Shown here piece by piece: positions 1 to 11,215 of a stretch of 64,000 nt of DNA (position 1 is its first letter; the number at the start of each line of letters is the position of its first letter). Position numbers and translations under genes: made by a program. The notes beneath the pieces are model-generated. The model searched no databases. It saw only the letters and a list, made by a program, of their open reading frames with translations, and was not told the DNA's origin. This DNA comes from Okapia johnstoni (lineage: Eukaryota > Chordata > Mammalia > Artiodactyla > Giraffidae), in the NCBI GenBank assembly GCA_024291935.2, contig CM044317.1:18498230-18562229 (forward strand), given 5' to 3'.

Positions 1-331
1 GAGCAGTTTCACCATCAGGCAAGTCTGCAATGCTTTCTCTCTCAGTAGCAAACAACCTTTAGCTATTCTTCCTAACTCTGCCCCCTGTCCCCCCACCTCA
101 TGTGTGAATCTCTTTTGTCAAATACATTCACAGCTATGGGAGAACAGCTGGCTAGCTTTCTGGCTTCCTAGGACCAATAAAACTCTACTGCTCTTTCTTG
201 ATTTTTTTTTTTTTTTTGAAATTTTTATGCAATTTGCCTAAAAGTAGTTCCGATGAAATTAACCAGAATTTGATTTTAGAGGATCTGGTAGCGCCAAAGT
301 TTATTTTAAGATGGTATAACGCTTGATCCTC
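1..331. other. Intergenic flank, poly-T tract
   Basis: AT-rich sequence with a T-run near 205-219. No gene or older repeat recognised. The last six bases are the left target duplication of the LTR. Confidence 0.5.
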
Positions 332-1099
332 TGTCGGGAGCCGCAATAGGCATTACTGACAAAATGGAGGCATGGCCCCAACCCCCTCTCCTCATCCTGC
401 AGTCCCGGGGTGAAGGAGTTAGGTCTTGTGATTCTGACTTGTCCTTTCCTTCCTCCTGTTGAGTTGGCTGGAAAGAATGTTATAATCCATAAAGTTAACT
501 ATTGACATTTGTTCAAGGATCTTTACAAAGAATGTTCCAGGATGAGCACAAAGGCTGCAGCTTGAGGCCATGGGAAACATTGTTATCTGAAACCTGCCTG
601 TAAGGGGAATGTTTATGGCAAAAGAAGTTTGTTGAGTTTAGGGGTTAGGAATAATCAAGAATAGTTAGAAGCTAAAAATTTAAGGTATGTTGTAGTGTTG
701 GCATATTTTACTATAGCTTATAGAAACTAGGAATTTTAGAGATACTAGTAGCTAAAGAAGTCTTTTTAGGAGTTAATGAGCTCAAGCAGGATTTAGAAAG
801 ATAAGAAACAAACTGAAGAATGTGGTATACAGCCCAGAGACAAACTTGAGTTACAATGTTATCACAAGGACACTTAAGAGGGAACTCTGAAGGACAACAA
901 TGATTTATGGAGACAGTAAATATGGGTGAGGGGAAACTGAAGACGTCATACCTCTGACCTAATGCTTTTGTAAAGGTATAAAAGAAAACCTGATGCTTAA
1001 AATAAACATGCAGTCCAAATGAGTGAGAGGCTGCATCATTCCCCGACCCCATTCATCCCTTCAGGGCGTTTCCCTGGCTGCCAGAGCTGGACTCTGGCA
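332..1099 (+). repeat. Solo LTR of an ERVK-like (class II) bovid endogenous retrovirus
   Basis: The element starts TGTCGGGAGCC and ends TGGCA (TG...CA) and is flanked by a perfect 6-bp direct repeat, ATCCTC, at 326-331 and 1100-1105. A 6-bp duplication is the usual size for class II/ERVK insertions. Inside it are a TATA-like GTATAAAAG near 976 and an AATAAA near 1001 on the plus strand, in the order expected of U3-R. There is no internal proviral sequence beside it, so it is a recombined solo LTR. The 113-codon frame across it on the minus strand is not a gene. Confidence 0.78.
974..1006 (+). promoter_or_regulatory. LTR TATA-like box and poly(A) signal
   Basis: GTATAAAAG at about 976 is followed about 25 nt later by AATAAA at about 1001, both on the plus strand of the solo LTR. 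This is consistent with retained U3 promoter and R polyadenylation elements. Activity is not shown by sequence. Confidence 0.45.
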
Positions 1100-1204
1100 A
1101 TCCTCCATGGTCCTGGGTCTTTCTTTTGATGTTTTCCTGTATTGGTGAATCCAGCTTCAAAATAAGGGGTTTCGAGTAGTTGTGGCAGTTCACACCGTTT
1201 CACT

Positions 1205-1350
1205 ACTTACTAATTATGCAAATTTGGAAATTTGAGCAAGTTGTTTTGTTTAAATTTTAGTTTGCTCGTCTATAAAATGGGAGCCATCCATACAAGGCAC
1301 TTGCATAATACCTATCTCATACCAAGCATTAAAAAATTGTGAACTACTAT
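1205..1350 (+). repeat. MIR SINE
   Basis: A diverged MIR core is visible: GAGCAAGTTG, then a TTTGCTCGTCTATAAAATGGG block matching the MIR motif CTCATCTGTAAAATGGG. Confidence 0.5.
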
Positions 1351-3829
1351 TTATTATTTGACAGCCATCATAGCTTGATAATTAAATGTACAAAAGAAGT
1401 TGGATCTTTTTATCAGGCTAATGGAGTCCTTTGAAGCTTTTTGAAAAATGTTTATAATTTGTTTTGTTTCCTACTCCTAGAAAGAAAAATAGACCCTTCC
1501 TTAAGAACAAAGAAATGGCTTACCTGTGGCTCCCTGGAACCATTTAAATTTTGTTAACAGGAGCAAACCAGCATCTCCCCAGCTTTATGCCAGCTTTGCC
1601 TGTTCTTACTCCCTTTTCCAAATTTCCTCTTCAGAAAAACAACTGACACTTTCTTACATCTTCTTCTCCTCCATATTTCAAAGTCATCCCTCTGGATGAT
1701 CCTAACCTTTGTCACAATGCTCTTTCTGCCATTTCTTTTGAGTCCACATAGTTTCAAGAAGCTAGACATAGATAAAAACGAAGCAGATCTGCCCACAGGA
1801 GTTTATAACAATGATTAGGAGAGGAGGGCACTGCAGGGGGAAATAGTTCATCTTGATCCTAACAAAGGAGAGAAGATCTTCAAAAGATGAGTGCCTTCCA
1901 TTTAGTTTAATTCTCCTTGGCTTTTCTTCTTTTCCTCTTCAGAACAGTTCTTGTCTGAGTTACTTCTCCTGAGATGATGTGAGCAGAGGTGCACAACGAT
2001 AGTGAAACTTTTATTAATTCTGGCTCAGTCCCAACCACAGAGCAAAAGACTCCTTCAAATCTAGGAAGCAGTCAGTGGCTGGAAAAAGCAGAGATATGAG
2101 GACAAGGACGGGAGGGGAGATGGATGGTTGGTATGGACAGGCTGCAGAAAACAAAGCAAAGTCATCTCAGAGTGGCACCTCTCAGAGCTGTCCAGACAGA
2201 GCCAGGAACCTCGTCCCTTTCCACAAGTGGTGTTTGCTCCCTTGTGACAAGCTGATGGAATAGCCTATCGGAGAATCTTTTGTAGGCTTTTCCACTCCCA
2301 AACAGAATACAGAAATTGCCATACTGTTCTCAAGTCCAGATCAATAAAAAGGTTGTATGTGAAGTGGACTGCATGCTTCACCGACTGATGTCCCAAAGTA
2401 GGACAGTATATAAGAAAAGTCTGGAGTAAGTGGTTGCTTTAGGAAAGGTGGTTTTCTTAGGAACAGTTCCTATTTGGGGAAACATTTTGGCAATATCATT
2501 TGAATAAATCATTAATATTTAACACCCACAAAAATCTCCATAGATGTGTATACAAAGTTTAAAGTAGGCATAGAATTTTCCTGAAGTTCTAATGTTTCTC
2601 CCTGTATTTTACTCTTTGTGGTTAAAGAAATCAACAGACGAACATAATAACCTGCTTGAAAAATGGCTAATCTCATAAAGCATTCTAAAAATATTTACAA
2701 AATTAAGACAACTATTGCAGATTCTATCATCTTGTCTGTCTTTCTTTCTCATATGTTAACAAAGACACGGTGGAGATATTGGCTTGGGGACATTGGGTGT
2801 TTCTCTCTGCTTACAAGATTCTGTCTTGATTCTTTCAAAGGCATAAAATAATTCTTTTAGCTTGATACTGAGCCCAGGTAGCTATATTTACTCTTTTATA
2901 TGCTCTGTAAAATGTTTCCCTTTCTCTTATTCTTTTTATACGTGCATATAAGGGCCACTTTCTTCTGTGGGAAAGAATAACTCCATATACAATCCTGAGT
3001 CAGTTATTACAAGTCTGAAACCCAACACTGTATCATTTTTACTGATACTGTCAACCACTTACTATCTTCATGGTGGCCAATTCCAATTGATGTTTTATCT
3101 CCATGAAAACTCAAAGGCATAAAAGCCTAGACACTGGCTTTAACTTAAGGCCTTATTTGGTTGATTTTTCTAAGATATCATGTAACAAGATTTCCACTCC
3201 TCCTGCCTCCTCCAGTCCCTCTCAGAATGACTGAGAAAGACCTGAAAGCTAAAAGAGTGATCACATTTTGATCAGGTGTAATTTAAATCTTCGTCTGAGT
3301 CTGAATGAACATTGGGAAGCAGGAATAGCAGAGTTTACTGTAAGGCTTGGGGAGTGCTGAATTGTTCTCCATAAAAGTGAGAGGAAGTTAATCTTTGTGT
3401 TCACGTGAGAACGAATGCAGAGAAGCTGGGGTGGGTGAGGCTAGGGACATGAAAGCAAGACAAGTGAATTTTAGGCTAGAAATCTCTTTTATTGGATTCT
3501 AGATTTTTGGTGGAGAGGCAAAATCAATCTTTTCCTTTCTTTTAACATCTCTTCAATCCTTCAGTTAAGTCTGATACCCACTCAGAAGATTTTTTTTGTA
3601 TAGAAATCAAGGGAAGAGACTGAAACTGGACTCAGCCTTTGGGTTAGTGTGGCACAGGAAATGCTGATTCATCTGGGCCAGAAGGCTGGAACCAGGAGTA
3701 TCCCTGAGAGTGTGAGTCCCAGAAGGAGTTAAGGGAATCTTTAAAAAGATAATGCATTTTCTCTGGGTTATGGTATAGGAATTGGGGCCAATTTTACCAA
3801 CATCTTATTGAGGCAGCGTGACCAAAGAG
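1351..3829. other. Intergenic DNA, no gene recognised
   Basis: About 2.5 kb of AT-rich sequence with short random open frames only. No SINE or LINE motif was recognised. Confidence 0.45.
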
Positions 3830-3958
3830 GGCAACTGATTATGAATCTGTGGCCCTGTGTAGGTTTGAAGCCTGACTACGATTAGCTAGTTAATCTAAAG
3901 TTAATATAAAGAGGGTAGAGATTAGTTTTTTCATTGGTAAAATTGGAATAATGTTTTT
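3830..3958 (+). repeat. MIR SINE, diverged
   Basis: GGTTTGAAGCCTGACTACG followed by TAGCTAGTTAATC and a TTTTTTCATTGGTAAAATTGG tail resembles the MIR central and 3' segments. Confidence 0.45.
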
Positions 3959-4298
3959 TGTAATTCAGTGTCATCAATTGATGCTTAAGATGGTTAAATG
4001 GAACATTGTTGAAGAAAGGGATAGTCTCAAAGTAGCACCCCCCCCCATTATATTCAAATGTAAGGAAAAATGTATCTTTACAATTGAGAAATTACAAGCA
4101 ATCTTATAATTGAGATGTATCCAAGAGATCAAACTTAAAATGGCCAATGAGAGTGATAACGATACAGAGATTTGTGGAAGAACACCCTTGATTTTGAGAG
4201 ATGCATGCTGCAGTAGAGGCAAAGTGTCATGTATAACTTACTTTAAAATGCACCCTATTATGCACATGTCTGCCATATGTATACATATGTATGCACAT

Positions 4299-4510
4299 GG
4301 GCTTCCTTTGTGGTTAAGTGGTAAAAAATCTGCCTGCCAACACAGGAGATGTGGGTTCAGTCTCTGGGTTGAGAAGACTCCCTGTAGAAGGAAATGGCAA
4401 CCGTCTTTAGTTTTCTTGCCTGAGAAATCCTATGGACAGAGGATCCTGGTGGACTGTAGTTCATGGGGACATAAAATGTTAGACATGACTTGGCTACTAA
4501 ACAACATATA
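4299..4510 (+). repeat. Bov-tA SINE
   Basis: The tRNA-derived head (GGGCTTCCTTTGTGG...) is followed by the BovA body (AGAAGGAAATGGCAA, CTTGCCTGAGAAATCC) and a tail AAACAACA. Its tail was hit by the next SINE in opposite orientation. Confidence 0.9.
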
Positions 4511-4720
4511 TTGTTAGTCTCTCAGTCGTGTCCAACTCTGCGACCCCATGGACTGTATAGCCTGCCAGGCTCCACTGTCCATGGGATATTCCAGGCAAGA
4601 ATACTAGAGTGGAAAGCCATTTCCTTCTCCAGGGCATCTTCCTGACCAGGGATTGAACCCAGGTATCCCCCATTGCAGGTGGATTCTTAACCACCTGAGC
4701 CATCAGGGAAGCCCCTAAAC
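4511..4720 (-). repeat. Bov-tA SINE inserted in the tail of the previous SINE
   Basis: An inverted Bov-tA (TCTCAGTCGTGTCC ... CATCAGGGAAGCCCC). An 11-bp direct repeat, AACAACATATA, flanks it at 4500-4510 and 4721-4731. It forms a near spacer-less inverted repeat with the SINE at 4299. Confidence 0.9.
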
Positions 4721-4794
4721 AACAACATATATGCATATAGATAATATGTGTATGTTTGCATGTGTTTCTCTCTCTCATAAATATATTAGTCTCT

Positions 4795-4833
4795 CTCCCT
4801 CTTTCTATATATATATATCATATAATACATATA
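4795..4833. repeat. AT-rich simple repeat
   Basis: A (TA)n tract, TATATATATATATC, next to the SINE cluster. A similar AT-rich tract follows the cluster at about 5165-5225. Confidence 0.6.
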
Positions 4834-5160
4834 TGCTGTGCTGGGCTTAGTCATGTCCAACTCTTTGTGACCCCAGGGACTGCAGCCTGCCAGGCTCCTC
4901 TGTCCATGGGGATTCTCCAGGCAAGAATACTGGAGTAGGTTGCCATGCCCTCCTCCAGGGGATCTTCCCAACCCAGGGATCGAACCAAGGTCTCCCACAT
5001 TACAGGCAAGTTCTTTACCATCTGAGCCACCAGGGAAGCCCAAGAATACTGGAGTGGGTAGCTTATCCCTTCTCCATGGATCTTCCTGACCCAGGAATCA
5101 AACCGGGGTCTCTTGCATTGCAGGTGGATTCTTTACTAGCTGAGCTGCCAGGGAAGCCCA
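4834..5160 (-). repeat. Bov-tA3-type SINE with duplicated tRNA-like head
   Basis: A complete minus-strand Bov-tA (to GGAAGCCC at 5041) is followed directly by a second copy of the head half (CAAGAATACTGGAGTGGGTAG ... GGGAAGCCC, 5042-5159). This is the arrangement of the known Bov-tA3 subfamily. Flanks share ATAATACA-like sequence, a probable target duplication. Confidence 0.8.
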
Positions 5161-6446
5161 TAATACACATATACATCTCTCTATATACACATATATTATC
5201 CTCTCTATATATATTGCATATTATGTAGATTTAGCTTGCAAATTGGGAAAAATGTTAGCAATCAGTGAATATAAGTGAAGAGTATATGTATTTATTTTAC
5301 TGTTCTCTCAAAAAGTTTTTCAAAATAAAATGTTAATTGTGTAAGTAACTGAAGTAAAATACCTAGTATCACATCCGGCATGTGCTTGTTTTGTATTGAT
5401 TACCTTTTCCTTTTTCTTCCTTTCCCCTCTACTGCATTTGTCCACTTTCCTCCCATTGTGATTAGCCCTCATTATGCTTGTTTAAATATACCTTAGGTCT
5501 AGTTGCATTACCCAAATATAAAAAGTAGTTTCTGAAAAAGCAAAAGCATGAAAAAGGAAGAGTGCTATAAAAATGCCCGGAGTGATGCTAACTGGCAGCT
5601 CTGGAAGGTTGCTCTGTTCTCTAAAAGAAGTGTCCCGTGGTGTAGCATGTTAAACACTTGGTATAATTAAGAGGAAGAAATCAGTAGTTCAGAAAAAAGA
5701 AAAGATACTCAGAATATAAACATTTCTCAATACTGAAATAGACCAAACATTTTACTTCAGAGTGCTGATTCAGAATGCAAAACCATGATTATCTTAGAGC
5801 TTTTCTCCCCAAAGTATTACTGATAGGTGGTAATGCCAGTGGAAATGATGAACATTTATCTGAAAGTGGCCTCAGGGTCCTGAATTATGTGCACAGCTAA
5901 TGATATACCATTGAAAGATATGTCTGAAAAACCTACTGGCCAGCTTCACTAGTAGGTAGTGTTCTGGGGTAGCTTTTCTTTCTCTGTGACAGCTTCATGC
6001 CCTTCAAATTGGAATGGATGTAGGGAGGAAATGGAGTCTGTGTGACCCTTTGGGTCAAGATTCTCTTGAATTCTACTTCTTCTCTTGGTCCCTTTGTAAA
6101 ACGAGCCCCCTGCCTTTTTAAAAATTGATTCTACCATTAATCTTCCCTGGTCAAGAGAAGAGAGTGGCAAATTATCTACCCCAACTTGCACAGCGAGGAA
6201 ACAGGAGGACTCATGGGGAAATTATTTTCTAAAACCATGCAGTAAAAACTCAGTCTATCCTTCTAGTTTTCTTTTACTCCATGTATATGAAGCACTATGT
6301 GAAATACAGAAAGATGTGAGGAAGAAAAGCATTTAGGGCATAATTTCTGTAACTAGATAATTACTACAGTAACAACAAAAATATATGATTGTGTGACATT
6401 GCTGTGCTAACTGCAAAATTCTACCCATATGTAGGCTGCTATGATT
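5161..6446. other. Intergenic DNA, no gene recognised
   Basis: AT-rich sequence. Short open frames (for example minus strand 5949-6191) show no family resemblance. Confidence 0.4.
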
Positions 6447-6511
6447 TTATTCACCAAAGTCATCATCATCATCTTCTTCTTCATCCTCCTCTGTGTTTAT
6501 ATGATAGAATT
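6447..6511 (-). other. Acidic-tail open frame behind a strong splice acceptor-like tract
   Basis: On the minus strand, CTTCTTTCTTCCTCAATTTC plus CAAG is followed by a frame ending in an acidic run (EEDEEEDDDDD) and FGE, then TAA with AATAAA overlapping. It could be a terminal exon or a pseudogene fragment, but the GAA/GAT composition also fits a degenerate trinucleotide repeat. I do not recognise the protein. Confidence 0.2.
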
Positions 6512-6678
6512 CTTGGAAATTGAGGAAGAAAGAAGAAACATTATTTACTGTTTGGGAAAACTAATTATAAGTAAATTTTGAGTGAAATCCATCATACTGA
6601 AGGTTTTTAAAGACATACTTGTGCAAAGAGTGGGGCAATTGTCTTCAAAGGGAAGATGTTGCTGGTGTGATGAGGAAT

Positions 6679-7602
6679 GAGTTCAGTTCAGTTGCTCAGT
6701 CGTGTCTGACTTTTTGTGACCCCATGGACTGTAACACTTCAGGCCTCCTTGCCCATCACCCATTTCCAGAGCTTTCTCAAACTCATGTCCATTGAGTCGG
6801 TGATGCCATCTAACCATCTCATCCTCTGTTGCTCTCTTCTCCTGCCTTCAGTCTTTCCCAACATCAGGGTCTTTTGCAATGAGTTAGTTCTTCACATCAG
6901 GTGGCCAAAATATTGGAATTTCAGCTTCAGCATCAGTCTTTCCAATGAATATTCAGGACTGGTTTCCTTTAGAATGGACTGATTGGATCTCCTTGCAGTC
7001 CAAGGGACTCTCAAGAGTCTTCTCCAACACCACAGTTCAAAACCATCAATTCTTCCGCACTCAGCTTTCTTTATAGTCCAGCTCTCACATCCATACGTGA
7101 CTACTGGAAAAACCATAGCTTTGACTAGACAGGCCTTTGTTGGCAAAGTGATATCTCTGCTTTTCAATATGCTGTCTAGGTTGGTCATAAATTTTCTTCC
7201 AAGGAGCAAGTGTCTTTTAATTTCATAGCTGCAGTCACCATCTGCAGTGATTTTGGAGCCCAAAAAATAAAATTTCTCACTGTTTCCATTGTTTCCCCAT
7301 CTATTTATCATGAGGTGATGGGGCCGGATGCCATGATCTTAGTTTTCTGAATGTTGAGTTTTAAGCCTGCTTTTTTGCTCTCCTCTTTCACTTTCATCAA
7401 GAGGCTTTTTAGTTCTTCTTCTCTTTCTGCCAGAAGGGTGGTGTCATCTGCTATCTGAGGTTATTGATATGTCTCCCAGCAATCTTTATTCCAGCTTGTG
7501 TTTCTCATGATGTACTCTGCATATAAGTTAAATAAGTGGGGTGGCAATATATAGTCTTGACATACTCCTTTCCCAATTGGGAATCAGTCTGTTGTTCATG
7601 AG
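6679..7602 (-). repeat. BovB (RTE) LINE, 3' end
   Basis: Starts with the BovB 3' terminus read in reverse (GTTCAGTTCAGTTGCTCAG). It continues through the region encoding the ORF2 C-terminus on the minus strand (for example ESWTIKKAE, FELWCWRRLLRVPW) and ends near TCAGTCTGTTGTTC. It is truncated at its 5' side. Frameshifts and stops break the frame, so it is dead. Confidence 0.9.
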
Positions 7603-7844
7603 AGGGAGAATGAAAAACTAACTCTAGGCAGAAGAATGGTGAAGTAGCAAGAAACATGGCAATCTAGGTTGGAATAAAATGTGAGAGGATGGGAGGCCCA
7701 GCAGTTGGAAGGCAATGAAGGCTGTAGTCTTAGATTTTAATGGGATTCAGGAGGCAGGTAAAAAACAACTCTCGGATTCTAAGAAAGCAAATATTGTGAT
7801 AAAATGATGCTTGGGAAGATGAATTATTTTCAAGTATTTTGCCA

Positions 7845-8346
7845 GCATTGCTTTGCTGAGAAAGGTCCAACTAGTCAAAGCTATGGTTTTTCCAGTAGTC
7901 ATGTATGGATGTGAAAGTTGGACTATAAAGAAAGCTGAACACCGAAGAATTGATGCTTTTGAACTGTGGTGTTGGAGAAGACTCTTGAGAGTCCCTTGGA
8001 CTGCAAGGAAATCCAATCAGTCCATCCTAAAGGAAATCAGTCCTAAATATTCACTGGGAATTTTCATTGGGAAGGACTGATGCTGAAGTTGAAGCTCCAA
8101 TACTTTGGCTAATACCTGATATGAAGAACTGACTCATTGGAAAAGACCCTGATGCTGGGAAAGACTGAAGGGAGGAGGAGAAGGGGAGGACAGAGGATGA
8201 GATGGTTGGATGGCATCACCGACTCAATGGACATGAGTTTGAGCAAGCTCCGGGAGTTGGTGATGGACAGGGAGGACTAAAGTGCTACAGTCCATGGTGT
8301 TGAAAAGAGTCAGACATGACTGAGCAACTGAACTGTACTGTACTGT
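7845..8346 (+). repeat. BovB LINE, 3' end, inverted relative to its neighbour
   Basis: Plus-strand frame VKAMVFPVVMYGCESWTIKK followed by the BovB 3' UTR, ending GACTGAGCAACTGAACTG. A 75-codon stretch is still open. Together with 6679-7602 it makes a roughly 500-bp inverted repeat. Confidence 0.9.
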
Positions 8347-9243
8347 GGACAGTTGAAACCAGAAGAGGAAGGAGGATTTTAAAATAGAACTAGTTCAAGG
8401 AAATAAAGATCTTGCTTTGATCAGCTATACTAATATCAAAACAGTGGATGTTTTGAGAATACACCTGGCACAAATTGCTCAAGAAGTAAGGTTTTTGCTT
8501 GACCTTAGGTGTGTGGAAACAAAAGCAGACTATAAGGTATCTAAAGTCAGAAAAGATTCCCCTGGGAGCCTGAAAAAAAAAGAGGGACCTAAGTGAGACT
8601 CAAGTCTGTTGTTAGACGAGACTGGAAACCAGATTAGCGTTAAAATCCGGTGCAGGGAAGATCTTGTCTCTCCCAGCCATCATCTGAAATCTGCTGATCA
8701 CTGGCTCCTGATCTCTAGTTCTCTGTGTCTCCAGAGTTGCTGTGAAAGAATCTTCTCTCCATCTCAGAGCTGCAGGGCTCCAGACATCCTGTTGTGGTCT
8801 CCCATTACCAGGACAGAGTCAATGCCAGGGCAGTGATCGTCAGCTTGCTGATGCATGTGTATGAGGTCTTGCTATTGCTGTTTCTTCTTGTTTTGTTTCA
8901 GAGAATTTCAAATAACAAGTGATTTTAAAAATTGATGTCATCTCCTTATTGCTGACTTGTATACTCTCCTTGCAAAGAAAGAATTGAGTCACCCTGCAGT
9001 GTTCTCCCTCAACTCAAATGTGCTGCATGGCACAACCATGGGTGTACACACACAGACAAGATGCAGAGGATGCTATGATGATCTGGAACCATGTCCCTGT
9101 CTGCAGCTCCTATTCTCCTCACAAGTTCCCATAGTTTCCTCTCCCTGCTGCCCAGTATTGTGGGAAGAAAGAAATTCTAGAACCTTGTTTTTTAATTTAT
9201 CTTTTTACTATATATTTTGCTATCAGGACGCCCAAGAACTCCT
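8347..9243. other. Intergenic DNA, no gene recognised
   Basis: No repeat or exon recognised. Short frames at 8609-8836 and 8957-9250 lack family resemblance. Confidence 0.4.
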
Positions 9244-9254
9244 CATACCATCAT

Positions 9255-9383
9255 GTGTGTGTGTGTTAGTTGCTCAGTCGTGTCCGACTCTTCATGATCC
9301 CATGGACTATAGCCCACCAGGCTCCTCTGTCCATGAGACTCTCCAGACAACAATAGTGGGGTGGGTTGCTATTTCCTTCTCCA
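9255..9383 (-). repeat. Bov-tA/BovA SINE, truncated
   Basis: The BovA body is present (TTGCTCAGTCGTGTCCGACTC ... ATTTCCTTCTCCA) without the tRNA head. A perfect 11-bp target duplication, CATACCATCAT, flanks it at 9244-9254 and 9384-9394, so truncation occurred at insertion. Confidence 0.85.
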
Positions 9384-9437
9384 CATACCATCATATTATA
9401 TATTTATCATGAAAATGACTAAGTCCACAGGGGCCTA

Positions 9438-9642
9438 GGGGCTTCCCAGGTGGCTCCATGGTAAAGAATCCGCCTGCCAGTTCAGGCAACATGGGTTTGG
9501 AAAGATTCCCTGGAGGAGGAAATGGCAATCCACCCCAGTATTCTTGCCTGGAGAATTCCATGGACAGAGAAGCCTGTCAGACTGCAGTCCATGGTGTCAC
9601 AAAGAGGCAGACATGACTGAAGAGACTGAGCAAGCACACGTG
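9438..9642 (+). repeat. Bov-tA SINE
   Basis: Complete head-to-tail Bov-tA: GGGCTTCCCAGGTGGCTC, AGGAGGAAATGGCAA, CTTGCCTGGAGAATTCC, GACATGACTGAAGAGACTG. Confidence 0.9.
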
Positions 9643-9704
9643 CATAAGGCAGATATAATTATCCTTCTCCTCATTGTCTTTGTTTTTGTTTTTAAAGTTC
9701 GTTT

Positions 9705-9878
9705 GATGTGGACCATTTTTAAAGTCTTCATTGAATTTGTTAAAGTATTGCTTCCGTTTTATGTTTTGATATTTGGGCTGTGAGGCATGTGGGATCTAAG
9801 CTCCGTGACTAGGGATTGAACCTATACCCTCTGCCTTGGAAGGTGAAGTCGTAACCACTGGACCACCAGGGAAGTCTC
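9705..9878 (-). repeat. CHR-2-type cetartiodactyl SINE
   Basis: Shows GTGGACCATTTTTAAAG, TGAATTTGTTAAAGTATTGC, GAGGCATGTGGGATC and the head ACCACTGGACCACCAGGGAA, in minus orientation. Confidence 0.8.
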
Positions 9879-9879
9879 C

Positions 9880-9995
9880 ATCTCATTGTTTTTCAATGTG
9901 AAAATTGAGGTACAGAGTAATAAAACAACTTGCCCTAGATTATGCAGATAATAATGGGGAAGTTCCAAACACTCAGGTGCCAGCTTTGGGGGCTC
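9880..9995 (-). repeat. MIR SINE fragment
   Basis: AAATTGAGGTACAGAGTAAT, then ACTTGCCCTAGATTATGCAG, matches the reverse complement of the MIR core. Confidence 0.5.
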
Positions 9996-10675
9996 TTAAC
10001 CCCTATGATACAGGATTTTTCTGAATGAAGATGGAGATATATGTACCTCCAGGCAATGCAGGTTAAATCTGGCAATTCATAAACTTGGAAAGAAGTTTCA
10101 TATGTTGAAAAACAGCAAGGCTTCCATTCTGCCTCCATTTCCCCTCATGTTAGCCCACTTTCACATTTTCTCCAGTCATGCGAGTGGGGGAATTGAGGCA
10201 TTATGGATCTTTCTGCAAATTCCAAGGCCATGGGTAAAAGCCTAAGTCCAGAGCCCTGCCCGCATAACTCTTAACCTCTCCAGAGGACACAGATATCCTC
10301 AAATTTGGATACCCTGGGCTGCTTCTGCAAAGAGAGACTCAAGATATAAGGAGAGTGTACATCAATTATATCTCAATTTTAAAATGTTGAAAAAAAGGAT
10401 AGAAGAGTGGATGAGGGGGTTATCATCCTGTATAGTAGAGATAATGTATCATCTGTCATATCATCTTTGTTTCCCTTGGGTATCATATGACCAACCTTCA
10501 AATTTCAAAGGCAGCTGGTATAAATAACTCAGAACTCTTATTTTTATCATTCCAGGATCCACTGTGGTAACTGATGTGGTTGTTTTTGAGTCACTAGCCC
10601 AAATCCAGCTTTACCAGTGACTGTTCATCCATGCAATTAAAATATAAAGGGAGGGTGGTGGTGGTGATGGTGCTG
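9996..10675. other. Intergenic DNA, no gene recognised
   Basis: No supported gene. A GTG/GGT simple repeat begins near 10651. Confidence 0.4.
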
Positions 10676-10830
10676 GGGCTTCTTCCCTGAGCAGAAGGCT
10701 ATGGCCCGAGCAGTTTCTAGTGGTAAAGACTGTGTTTCCACTACATTGGTCATGGGTTCAATCCCTGGTTGGGGAACTAAGATCCTACATACTTGTGGCA
10801 GGGCCAAAAAAAAAAAAGAAAAGAAAAGAA
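10676..10830 (+). repeat. CHR-type SINE with A-rich tail
   Basis: GTTTCTAGTGGTAAAGACTG, TGGGTTCAATCCCTGGTTGG and GGAACTAAGATCC followed by an AAAAGAAAAG tail are typical of CHR SINEs. Confidence 0.7.
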
Positions 10831-10929
10831 GGGGTCTCTGGGTATGACAAGCCTCATGACCTCTATATGCAAACACCTCCATTCTAGCCAGTGTGTGCAC
10901 TCACTACAGCCCAAACCTGTTTTATGCTT

Positions 10930-11215
10930 ATGCTTTGGTTTTGGTTTATGCCTTTTCCTCTTTCAGTAGTATCTCTTCACTTTATTGGCCTAAATCCTTC
11001 CTATCATTGCAAACTCAATTGAAATTGTCCAAGAAGTCTTCCAAGCTTATCCCACCTGGAGATTGTTGCTATCGTATTTTAATTTATGTTCCATTTATTT
11101 TGCACACATCATTTACCACTTTGCATAGCTTACTCATGAGTCAGTGACTCATCTCCCCAGTGACATTATATGCTATTTGAGTCTACATAATAGATATTTA
11201 ATAAAAGCCTGTTAA
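10930..11215 (+). repeat. L2 LINE 3' fragment, diverged
   Basis: A weak match to L2: CCAAGAAGTCTTCC, ATGCTATTTGAGTC, then the end-like GATATTTAATAAAAGCCTG. Family assignment is tentative. Confidence 0.3.

Noticed and set aside
711..1052. 113-codon minus-strand frame
   Set aside because: Lies wholly inside the solo LTR, antisense to its promoter-like elements, and has no recognisable protein.
4299..4506. tRNA-like A-box and B-box sequences in Bov-tA heads here and elsewhere
   Set aside because: They are SINE-embedded tRNA-Glu relics, not functional tRNA genes; no intact cloverleaf.
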